A model generated the notes under the pieces. The model was not told the DNA's origin. It searched no databases and saw only the letters and a program-made list of their open reading frames with translations. Made by a program: the position numbers and the translations under genes. Shown piece after piece: positions 38,401 to 49,151 of a stretch of DNA of 64,000 nucleotides. Location: contig OU612066.1 of the NCBI GenBank assembly GCA_914767715.1, forward strand, positions 6,949,001 to 7,013,000, written 5' to 3'. Origin of the DNA: Membranipora membranacea (taxonomy: Eukaryota > Bryozoa > Gymnolaemata > Cheilostomatida > Membraniporidae). How positions within the stretch are numbered: position 1 is the stretch's first letter; every line of letters starts with the position of its first letter.

Positions 38401-38845
38401 TTATTGAGTAGATCGTTTTGAAGAGGACACAGTTATCCAACAAATAATAATTTTTGTGTTGATGGAAATAGCATGTGTAAATAACTAATAATCCCAATCA
38501 GGTACAGCACAACACTAACAATCTTTCCTTCCTGTACCATTCTGTTATTTGGTGCATGGATGAGCGCTAAAAGGCCTTGTCCCTGTCTCACCAATGAACT
38601 ACCTCTCCCTCTAGGTAGTTCATTGGTCTCACCACACCTGTGAAACACTCAGCTGATTCTGAGTTGACTGCAGCCCGAATGGAATAAAGGAGTCTCTAAC
38701 CCCTTGGTGGGATAAAGGAGAGTTACTTACTGACACACTGAGAGATAAACACAGCCTGATCCTCATTTTTCTTACTGCGACGAGTTGATCTAAACGACTG
38801 ACCCCTCCGGAACACCGACCTGTGCTCATTGACGGGTGATAACAT
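23418..38845 (-). CDS. SRGAP: SLIT-ROBO Rho GTPase-activating protein (srGAP)
   Basis: Membrane-bending Rho-family GAP that acts below Robo receptors on actin and protrusions. Nineteen exons join in phase: 38845-38731, 37115-36932, 35958-35793, 34982-34920, 33795-33649, 32666-32538, 31965-31799, 30967-30771, 30512-30385, 30033-29670, 29121-28987, 28672-28473, 28168-28053, 26791-26745, 26057-25880, 25686-25405, 25143-25032, 24827-24525, 24314-23418, giving 1309 residues. The F-BAR with extension covers about residues 35-430 ([40 protein letters not shown]). A Pro-rich linker precedes the RhoGAP domain (about 497-700), with the arginine finger in GVFRVSG near residue 536 and CFGPTLLP near the end. 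An acidic linker leads to the SH3 domain (about 724-779: [27 protein letters not shown]). A 530-residue Ser/Pro-rich tail ends in polyproline ([19 protein letters not shown]). The domain order is diagnostic for srGAP. The protein is longer than vertebrate srGAPs, mainly in this tail. Confidence 0.94.
27531..27725 (-). other. Candidate cassette exon within srGAP
   Basis: This 195-nt segment lies between srGAP exons 13 and 14, whose direct join is already in phase. It has its own acceptor (GTTTACAG) and donor (CTCAG|GTTAAG), is open throughout in the matching phase 2 frame and is a multiple of three. Inclusion would add 65 residues (with [17 protein letters not shown] and [19 protein letters not shown]) between the RhoGAP and SH3 domains. 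No such insert is known to me in vertebrate srGAPs. It could also be a fragment of another gene or chance. Confidence 0.35.
28876..28928. repeat. CATAGACTTAAT palindrome, second copy
   Basis: The left arm contains ATAGACTTAATTATT and the right arm AATAATAAGTCTACGG, forming a hairpin in the srGAP intron between exons 11 and 12. It shares its core with the palindrome at 10914-10959, which suggests a small dispersed foldback family. Confidence 0.35.
32921..32978. repeat. 21-bp perfect direct repeat
   Basis: The 21-bp unit beginning ACCTCACAGTGTAATGATAG occurs at 32921-32941 and again at 32958-32978, in an srGAP intron. A local duplication is the simplest explanation. Confidence 0.6.
37693..37722. 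repeat. 15-bp tandem duplication
   Basis: AGGGAGTGGTCACAT is present twice in tandem, in the first half of srGAP intron 1 sequence. Replication slippage is the likely cause. Confidence 0.65.
38591..38626. repeat. Perfect 14-bp stem hairpin
   Basis: CCAATGAACTACCT at 38591-38604 and its exact reverse complement at 38613-38626 flank an 8-base loop CTCCCTCT. It lies in the first srGAP intron, about 100 bp after the exon 1 donor, and so would be present in the pre-mRNA. Confidence 0.6.
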
Positions 38846-40698
38846 GATTCCAAAGATATAATATAAAACCTGTGACTAGAGATCCGATGTCTTCTAATTT
38901 TACGTAGACTAAACAGCTGTCATCTCAAGAACTTAACGTGGAAAACTACGCCGTTCTGCGTGCCAACAAATCTGTACCGAGTAATGTTGGTGCCAAACCA
39001 CTTGTTTAGCTATATCGTGTGCTTATGAAGAGAATTAACCGTCAGTGTTTATGTCATTGATAAATCTGCCAATAATATCCAATGTCTAATATCCAGTTTC
39101 ATATGACAGAATTATAGAATAGTGAAAAGTTTTATGCAAAACCGATGCAGCAATGGAAAATTCAGCCGGTCCGTTGGAGCGCAGAAAAGATGAGAGGCTG
39201 TAATTTCTATCCACTGTGGATTACCGCTTCACTGCTGAATGACGACCAAGCGCTGGCGTATCCTATCCGTGTAATGAGGTAAGAGTTATAGCATCCCGTG
39301 TATAATTTTGCAGATCTGCACTGAAGCGAATGACAGCTAACATTGACTAATAAACCTACTTAGCCAAATGTCACCATTGAGTGTGAAGCCGCATAGGTTA
39401 GAAGCGTATAGGGATTCCATCCAAAGCCAATAATGATAGAGCATAGAATGATTACATGCAAACTGGCCACATCGTACACAATGGATCTATTATCGCCTGC
39501 TGTGCAAATATAATGGAGTAATGCCACCTTACAAAGGTAATAATGTCCAGCATTATATTTCTTATCTAAATAACCAGTGGAGATCATACACATCATCTGC
39601 ATGGACAGGAGATTCTCATTGATAAAAAAAGAACGGTTATTGGCGATGGTGATACGCAATTAAATTTGAGCACACAGCAGAATTAGAACATCTGTATTGC
39701 TGAATGATGTTTCCCAACATCCTGTGACACGCAGCAGTGTGAGCGACCTATGAACACTTTCACTTCAAGGAAAAGAAGAATATGTTAGTGACCAAAGTAT
39801 GACATGAAAGTTGTGAGAGAGCAGTTTAGCACTGAGACAGAAAGGAGCGACAGGTAAATACTTAGGCTGTCCAAGGAGCTAGAAAGACCAACTGACATAG
39901 TATTGGAGCAGTGGAAACACAATAACCATCAATTTGCAAAGTTTAGAAAGCTCCCAGTTTTCAATATTTATTCAGCTCTCAAAGTCTCAATTGAGGGAAA
40001 TTGATGGTATTCATGTGAACAATAATCAATGCTTTTTATTATAAAAGCAAACAAGCAATGAGCAGCAGTATATTATTTGTGCAAACATTGAGTTGGTAAG
40101 ATATCAGCAGAATTCCATCACAATAAGAACACAACTTTAATTTTATAGACAAAAACTAGTTCCAAGAGTTGTGTACCCATTGTTCAGTGGCAGACAACTC
40201 AATATACATTGAACTTTATAATAATATTCACATGAGCATCATCCACTGACGAAAATCAAGTATATTCCGAGTACAGATTGACTGTTTTCAAAGGCACCTT
40301 ATTATGCCAAAGACATAAGATTATTTCTACATTTGTATCATCATGATGCATATGTAAACAGAAGATGAACAGAATGATGAAATCGATCCTGTGTAGACAT
40401 TGCAGCAAATCCCTCGAATGATGGCTGACTAACAACTATAGTGGTGAGGACAACAGGTCCAGACAACTATGTTTGGTAGGCAGCTAACACGTCATCATAT
40501 ACTGTGGCGACAATTTTGCAATCTGGACCACTAAACAAGATTGAAAACTTATCTCAAGTCAAACAGTGATTCACCTGACAGATGACTAGAGTGAACCCTT
40601 ACAATGATGACACACAGCACTGCTAGCGTCCTATGGAAAGTCTTTGAATAATGTCACCTCTAGGAAAAAGTGAACCCTCATTCATCATTCATCAGATG

Positions 40699-40919
40699 TC
40701 AGTATTCCATCCAAATAGTTTTTAGGTCTTCACACTTCAACCAGAGGGGTATGTCCTGTGGAAACATACTATTTAACTCAGACATTGCAGAAAGCATATA
40801 ATACAAATCATATGGCTTCCTTGTTACTAGGGTCCTGAGCATTTTGCAGTATACAGCCACCAACAGCAGTTCAATCAGGCCATAAATAAGATACAGTATG
40901 GCTAAAAAACCTTCCACGA
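40699..40919 (-). other. Terminal-exon-like open frame (unrecognised)
   Basis: After an acceptor-like AAGTTACAG, 73 codons run open to TGA. The start is hydrophobic and membrane-like (VEGFLAILYLIYGLIELLLV) and the rest polar (SELNSMFPQDIPLW). There is no ATG at its head and no partner exon upstream was found. It may be the last exon of an unseen gene, a remnant or chance. Confidence 0.2.
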
Positions 40920-43900
40920 CTGTAACTTATCAAGCCTTTCAGTGTTGATCGTTCACCTTGAGAATGAGCTAAACTAGAAAAAAACCAAAACATCATCACT
41001 CCAAAGAGACATTGACAGAACACGGGAGATTTATGACTTCATAAAGAGAGCAACTTGGTTCAAATCGTACGGTTAACTGCACTTAACAGGCTTAAACCCT
41101 CGATTTAACTGACAAGGATCCTATCTCCTTGATTTCCCTGAGAACGCCTGTGACTGCGAGGTGATATATAGCCATTGACTGCCAAAGGTCCAGAAAATAT
41201 CATACCATACACAGCTCCCACACAGCTACTACAGGTTATTACATTATGTGTGATCTAGGTGAGAACGAAGTTACAAAGATGTATTTGGCTTAGGTGACAA
41301 TAAAACTAAGGAAATCTACCAGTGCCCCACTCCTATACCCTCTTTATTACAGGTATCCTTTATTGTGGCTTATAATATGTTGTGAAAAGAAACAACTTTC
41401 TGAGAACCTAAAGAATGCCTTGAACTATTCGGTACCAGTATATCACAGGCAGCTGGAAGTAGATAGTGATGATTTCGGCCACTCACGTATCTGTGTAGGC
41501 CTAGCGGTAGGCCTCACTATCTTAATCATTTTTGGTCGCTGGTTGCATTCAAATCACTGAACATACCTGAGATTAAGCCTACCGGCGCAATGTGGATAAA
41601 ACCTGAGCCTGCAGCAACAGACATGTTATTTAATCGAGTCTTTAGTGCACATCAAAAACAGAGTAAGATTAGAGTGTCATTGTAGTCAGGAAAGTCTGAA
41701 CATATTGATTCGGAATGCTACATTTCAGCACCGATGACCGACCAAGGGGCAAAGTATTACCTGTCACCCTATGATTAACAGGCTATTATTTAGGCAAGTG
41801 AGAGTTATGAACTAAACATTCCTCACAGCCATGTCACATAATAACCAGCTGTATTGTAAAGAAAAGAACACTTAGAAGCTAAACATTAGCAACAAGTTCC
41901 TTGTAAACATTTCTATAGCAGGTAATTTACCTGTAGGCAAAATGAGCAAAGAGGAAGATAAGGTGTAGCACTTTGCATATTGGGTAAAACCTTAATACAA
42001 ATAGAAAGTTTACAGTAATCAGTTAGGTTTTGGGCTGATTAAATCACAGCGATATTATGCTGAATGACGGAAGTATTGCGAGAGGTTGATTCATGTGTCA
42101 GTGTGCCACTGAGACTCTTACAGGTGATTGCACACGACTCATGTAGAACGCTGAACAGTCATATAACAAACAAGCCACAGACTAAACTCCGCTGCGCTCC
42201 AACTAAAGGTTATCATAAATCATCAGTTTATTGTACTTGTAGTGGATCAAATTAACTTAAAGCCTAGATTTGTAGCCCTGATAATGTCAAGCACACTGTT
42301 TATGTTCTATGACAACTGTCAGCCTGCACATATATTACGACTACTGGACTGCTCGCTGAGAATAATGAGCATCTTGTGCCTGCTGAGAGACTCAACAAAA
42401 TTCATCCGTGACCGGCACCTGTCTAGCTCACATCTTTACAAAAAGCATAATCAGCAAATCACTCATCACTTCATTCAATAATGAAGAATTGCTCATTCAA
42501 CACAAGGAAAAAAAGCCTAGTCAAAACCACGCTGGCCTTGTAATCTAGTTATCGAATCCATTTATGATGTTCACATGCTCATGGCAGCCTAGAATTAGCT
42601 AACAACAATGGGGGTGTTGTGTGGTCATTAGCCCCTGTGAATTGGTTATAGATTCAATCTGCACCTAGAAGCTTATTGAAATAACAAGAGTATCATTGAA
42701 TGTACCGCTTCAAAACCTCAGTGGTTTCAAAACATCACCGCAGTGTCTACCTATATTCCCTTATCACTATCAGTGGTTTAAATTAATGGCCATTCAATCA
42801 CAAGATATCTCCTTCCTAAGGAAATAGGAATCAACATAGCTTTATCTAAACATGAGCGGATTGCAATATCAAAACAAACATCATGTCCAACGTCCTCTTG
42901 TTGACCTGTGACGAATGATGTACTGCAATAAATAAACTTAAGTGAACTCTACTTGCAACGGATCTTGTGTAGGCTTAGAAATTTATGAGCCATTAATTGT
43001 TCCCATTCCATCTTTTAGCTTAACAGGGTGACAATGTTATTGAAATGCTTGTCCTTGTATCACCAACGGTATGTTACGGAAAACATCACGTAACCACATT
43101 CATTTTTTCTGCCATTAAAATATTAGCTGCAAAGACTAGATATACTGTGTGGGCAGACCAACCTTTAGTGAGCGAGTCACATTCTGACAGTTGCTCCCTT
43201 TCTCTCCGTACAGTTGACCTTCTTTCGTTGGCAATTGGCATCTTTCCCCACTAATTAGATCACCTCCAGTTATCATCAATGGGAGAAACTACAAAGTGCA
43301 ACACATTACAGATATCAAATGTCAAAGGTGCAGTCATTGGTCACGCTAAACCCTAAAGCAGCTGTAGTTCGTCAAAAGGACACAAGAGTGAAATGATAAG
43401 ACCTTGTCCTGACTAATAACAAAATAGCATGTGTGACAAAGTCATGTCAGTCAAACTGATCAGCAACCTAAACAATACGACAGGGTCAGCAGCATCTCTG
43501 CATACAATTATACATGAGCTTTGTAACTTAGCCGTGTTTACATGTTTCTATCTAACACACACGGGTACCAGCTTCTCAATTATTGCTGCCCGCTGCCGGA
43601 GTATGATACTGATTTCAGAGGTTACAGGGATAGGCTTAGGGTCGATCATTTCGCTGATTTGATTTTGTTTACAAAAGCAGAAAGAAGCTATTTATTTCTT
43701 CATTATCTTTGGCAGACCTCTTAATGATTACCTTCCATTAACAACATCAGTCCAAGCTAATAAGGCATAACTTGTCATCAAAGAGTCAGTTGCCTGTTAA
43801 ATACCTTGCAGGCACTGGGAAAATGATCACTTCATCTACTATGGTGGCCAATTTATGATCCGTCAGCACAACTGACATGCCATAAAATCAAAATCTTTAC

Positions 43901-44776
43901 TAAATGCGAAAAGGTAGCGGAAATCGGAAAAATGTTTTTGATCCTTGCAATGGATGTTCGGAGGCGTTTATTAAGCAACGCACTGTTACTGGAATTAGAT
44001 TAGGTCGGAGTGTCAAGAATAAAGGAGGCATTTATGCTGATTCATTTTCATGGTTGAAATTATCGCAATTCAATTAATCATACGAAAGTATCATGGACAT
44101 ACTTTCATTAGACTTGGTTTATCAAGGCCCTGGACACAATCATGTGTAACTTGAACCAGTAAAATAAAAAATGTAAAACAATAAGTGTATTACATTTTCT
44201 AATTTTACTGATCCAAGCGCCTAACTTTCCTATGTTGCATATGCCATACCATTAAGGTATGTATGACATACGAAACATAGCAAAGACAGGCATGTCGGCT
44301 TGCCTCTATATCATAACTCTTCACAAATACCAGATCAACAACCAAACTGTACGCTCAAGAGTCCGATCCATGCATGGCAGGACTGCATATTCATATATGA
44401 CCGCAGTTGGTAGTGAAATCTAATAGATTTTGGTTGATAGCAATGACCAAAATTCTGGACCTGGCGACGAAGGAATGAATAATACAAACTGACAACTGCT
44501 AAAAACTAATATTTATAAATAATACAGGAACAGCTGGAGTCAGTTAGCAACAGGTATACCATAATAACTATATATCCTTTCGTAAAATCACTAAAAGTTT
44601 AACTTTTAGTTTTGACAGCAGCATGATGATGTTATGTTGATTGTAGAAACAAGGAGAATAAGGGATACACAGATATGATAGGCTGACAGTATGTATATGA
44701 CTGCCAAACCAGTAAATGATTATTTAGGTGGTAGAGGCACTGTAGTGCAATTATTGTACAATGTAGTCTAGCCTAG

Positions 44777-44837
44777 TCTAGATAGATTATATTATATATA
44801 ATAATATATATATATATATATTATATTACTATCTAGA
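44777..44837. repeat. TA-rich palindrome
   Basis: The ends TCTAGATAG and CTATCTAGA are inverted repeats around a long (TA)n/ATTATA core. It could be a MITE remnant or a microsatellite that grew symmetrically. Confidence 0.5.
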
Positions 44838-46357
44838 AGATCTTTCCACGCAAACAACAGTGACATTGTGTATCCATGCAATAACTTACCTGAGGATTGA
44901 AGATGTCTTTGATCAGTTGGTTCTAGGCCCTGTTGTGCTCTGGGTCCATTCTAGTTTTAGAGGTATATCAAGACTAGACCTGTCTCCTAAAACTATCCTG
45001 AATGCTCACTTCTCAGATCTCCATCTCCTCACTTTAATTTTATGTAGTGTCTTACAGTGCCGACTTCAATAACAAACCGTAAAATCGATTCAGCTTGACA
45101 TTCACATATAGTAATGAAAGGTGTGATTAATTTCCCAAACAGAGCAGAACAAGTGTGCTAAACTCTGACCAATCAGAATCACTTCATAAAACCGGATGTT
45201 TACACAATTGCCACAGTAGCCAAGAGTGAAGAAAAAATTGGTACTGAGTAATTTTGGCTTACTACAGCTCCCCTCACCCAATGCCTGACAATACCATAAT
45301 AGAGCAATTAAACCCTGCATAAAATAATAGCAAATGGTAGGTATTCGTCTCTGTACTACACAACAAGCAGAGAATACACTGTTTCACCATACAAAATGGT
45401 TATCATGTCAATATTAGTGACTGCATGTGGATGTGAGCACATACAGTCACGGTCTAACACTATTTACTAATGTATTGAGTGAGCCTAGTCAGTGTACATG
45501 AAATGCAATGTATCCTAGAGGAATCAGTGGGGTTCTGAAGACTCTATTGGTTGATAAACCCTCTAACTGCTTCTGGCCATGTGTAGAACCTATCCTTTTT
45601 AGTGTTTGATTCTATGTGACAAGTCAGTGAAGAAGGCCTGTATACCTCTAAAGACGGAGGACTGGTTTAAATGATGGCTTTAACCATGAGACCTAACTCC
45701 TTGCTTGGACCATAACATCAAGTATATGTGAAGATGATTGCCATTTTAATTATCTCGTGTCTAAAATTAGTGGAGCTGCTGGATGAATATTCCCAATCCT
45801 GCTAATAGAACTTCACTATCCTTGATGCTAAAAAGGTGTCCGCTATGTGTCATCAGATCAATATGCTTGAGAAGACTGGCTCACACCCATCCAACACAAA
45901 TAATGGATCCTATCAACAAGCATTTATCCAGTATAATATCGCCCTTCCATCAACACAAGTCACCATAATGGCAGTCACATATGGATTGATCGTAGGGATG
46001 TTTTGAGTTGAGGATGGGGATTGTAGCATCTGTATTCATCTGTGTCGGGATGTTTATGTGTCAGAATACAGTTTAATATGTATATGTACCTTACCTTGTA
46101 CATTGTGATTGGTATTGAAAATAAAGTGAAGAGTATGGGTACTAGTACGTGTTAGTCAGTATTGCTGATGCTCCAGGTTGGAAAGTATCATTAGAATCAG
46201 TACTAATCATCAATTATTCTAACTTCAAGAAACGACGTTTCTATTTTCTTTTAATTCTTCTCTTTTCCATATTTAGCAATAATAAGTTGATGATGGATTA
46301 AACGAAACAAAACATCACAAGAAAAATCATAAGCTAATTTGAAAGAATTCAGAAAAC

Positions 46358-48102
46358 ATGAGTGACGGGGAGAGTCACAAACAAAGCAGCTCTTCGCACA
46401 CGAGCAGCTCATCATTGGATCAGGAATCCTCAGCCGATCAGCAGAATGTACAGTGAGATATTAGATATAATGTTTTCTCTTTTCAACAAAGCATTTATGG
46501 AATGGTAAAGTTGCAAAGTAAAGAATATGTTATTTTTGGTATGAAGAGAGCATTGACGGCTGTCAATAAAAAGAAGGATATCTTCATGATTACTTTTTCC
46601 CATATTGCAATGTGCTTTATATCAATGTACTTGGATTATCGATGTCTATAATGATTCTGAACAAAAGGGCTGGTGGATGTGTGGAGTTTGACCTCTCAGA
46701 CCCAGCAGATCTGGAGAGGAAGCTGGAGAGTTTGACAGAAGAAGAGATGGATGATTTATTAAAACAGGCTTATAAAGTTAATGGTGATCTGAAGAAGGAG
46801 TTGAATAGGCAAGAGAGGACAGTAGCTGAGTCCAGTAAACGTCCGAGCGGCCACAAGCGCTCCTCAGCTGGCTCAGGTGAGGACAAGTTCTTGTCTGTGT
46901 TATACAAATTGGAAATATAAAACAGAGCTTGTCTGGGAATATTGGAGCTTTCTCATTGGTCAAAGAAGGCAAAAAAATGTTAATAAAATTCGGGAAGTAA
47001 ATTCCTTGAGGCAAGAAAGCATATTACACAATTGACAACAAAGAAATAGACTACTGATAATACTGCGTTTGTTTTTAACCTGTTGCCTTTCTTATCAGAA
47101 TTTTATCTGCACTGTGCTCAACATACTTGGACAAATCCTAATAAAGAAAAGAATAACCAGTCCCTATGCGATACCCATTCCATGTAATTTGTTGTGTAAT
47201 ACTTCATGTTTATATTTCTCCAGGTCCGAGCAGACAGAACTCGTCACAACCTAGTTTACCTCCCATTAGGACAGCCAGTGGTAACAAGCCTGCTGGAGGG
47301 TTCAGAAGTTTTACAACTCTAAATGGACGACCATCTAGTAATCCGCTTTACAGTAAAAACACCTCACCAGTCAGTCCCAGTCGTGCCAAGGTAAGATATC
47401 ACACAGGGCGTTTAAGCATACGCCTGGTGTATGATTTTGATTGATCAAGTTAAAATTTTTTACAGTAGCTGCATATGGAAGGCTTTTAAGTATAACATAA
47501 AATATCATTGTGGTGTTGAATGATTGTTGGTATAATTCCAACCCCCAACCCCTATACAGAACAAGGAGTAGATCACAGACCGACAAATCACGCTGACTTA
47601 CTCCACTAAATGCAGACCTGTCAACTCATAGAATTACATTTCCTTACAATGTTTAATATGTGCAATATTTGCAGCTTTCGTCACCAAAGACAGCTTTGTC
47701 TCTTCCTGCTTTGTAAAAAGTTGACAGGGTAATCAGATAAATATAATTATTGTGGTAGTGCTGCACTAGTGAAATATTTCATATTATACCACCTAGTTGA
47801 ATATATTTGTTCGATATATCAATCATTTAGACACCTTCACCTCCTATTATCAAGCACAATTCATATTTATGCTAATTCTCTGATATATATATTTCTAAAA
47901 TGAGAATGCGGCTTTGCCAAAATTACTTAGCTTTTCTGCTGCCAAAAATGCAAATTTTGGCAAAGATAACCAACAAAGAAAAAAATCTCATCGTATTTTT
48001 TTAGGTAAACCATTTCATGTTATTTTTTTGCAGGCAAAAACAGCTGTCAAACAGCCATCATCCAAGCATAGACCAGAGTGGGATGACCGCTTTGGACAGT
48101 AA
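46358..48102 (+). CDS. Small Ser-rich coiled-coil protein (unrecognised)
   Basis: I cannot name this protein. Four exons join in phase: 46358-46452, 46668-46876, 47224-47390, 48034-48102, predicting 179 residues. The N-terminus is Ser-rich (HKQSSSSHTSSSSLDQES). Residues about 36-80 are acidic and helical (DPADLERKLESLTEEEMDDL, then KKELNRQERTV), consistent with a short coiled coil. The middle is basic, Ser/Pro-rich and probably disordered. The C-terminus ends RPEWDDRFGQ, a compact aromatic/acidic tail of the kind used as a docking motif. No membrane segment or enzyme motif is present. The acceptor of exon 2 has a weak pyrimidine tract, so its start is the least certain boundary. ATTAAA at 48223-48228 could end the transcript. 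It is divergent from srGAP and convergent with the CacyBP gene. Confidence 0.7.
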
Positions 48103-49151
48103 TAGTTAGCCCAGACAAACGATTACTTGGACACTAAGGATGCTATTTACAGGACTTTCACTGCTGTAATACTGCTACTTAAGTTGTCTTTATCTGACAT
48201 TTTACACCTAAGAGCACAATGCCATTAAACCATTAAATTCATTTCAAACAGGTACGTTGGACTGCCTGTTAAATCTTCCCCATGATCAGGGGCGTTGACA
48301 CTATTCTATGATTCTTAATAACTTTTATTGTAAGTCAAGGCCAAAAAGTACTTGGTCAGTGACCCAATTTTGATAATTCAAAATCAAGAAATTTACACAA
48401 AATTTAATATGAGTACAAGACTTATGATTTATATATGTGACTGATATGCTGTACATAGTAATTGCTACTGAAAATACATGCATTTGTGTCATAGTTGAGG
48501 TAGTTATCTTCATAGAATAACGGAGTACATGATTTTCAAAATGACAAGAGTATATTGAATACTTCTATTTACAGCGGTTAGCTCACAACTTTCTCCCAGC
48601 CTTATTACCATTTTGCAGAACTGTTGTCTTTTACCGAATCATTGCATGCTTTTCTGAATATTTACCAAAAACTCCGCCCAATTTCAACGTTGCTCAACAT
48701 TTTGCTGTTTTACATTATTTTGGATGAAAATTACTGTTTTTCACATGGTTATTTGCACTGATACCTAAGGCATCAATTTCTAACAAGATTTTTTGTTTCT
48801 AAAACGTGACCACATTTGCACATTTTGATGTCTTTTTTTTGTTATTATTGTAATGTACAATATATGCATGCGTTTATACACACAACAATACAAGCTTAAA
48901 AGCAAAACATAGTAAGATAAAGTAGAAACTTGATAGAACTGTGAAAATATAGCCATTTATATATGGCATTAGTTAATGGTGATAAACGTATGGGTACAAA
49001 ATCTGAGGAACTAAGATCAATATTGGTACACAAATCTTCTCAATCAGATTTCATTTACATTTACACATTCCTTGCACTCTCCCCAGGAGACTACATTGCG
49101 TGATGAACGAATATCTAGCGTCAATTCTGATTGGATTGTCTGGGTGAATAT
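48103..49151. other. Tail-to-tail intergenic region
   Basis: This stretch holds the 3' UTRs of the coiled-coil gene (plus) and the CacyBP gene (minus). ATTAAA occurs on plus at 48223 and 48232. No gene or clear repeat is seen. Confidence 0.45.

Larger units (their letters stand above)
38846..46357. other. Long region without a convincing gene
   Basis: About 7.5 kb separates the starts of the srGAP gene (minus) and the coiled-coil gene (plus). Both promoters, possible 5' UTR exons and distal regulatory DNA are expected here. The only exon-like object I see is on minus at 40699-40919. Short open frames on both strands (for example 41294-41560 and 45102-45320) lack ATG starts, splice support or recognisable sequence. 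A TA-rich palindrome lies at 44777-44837. Confidence 0.4.

Noticed and set aside
41294-41560. 88-codon plus-strand frame with a hydrophobic end
   Set aside because: It begins at GTG, lacks splice signals or partner exons, and the sequence is not recognisable.
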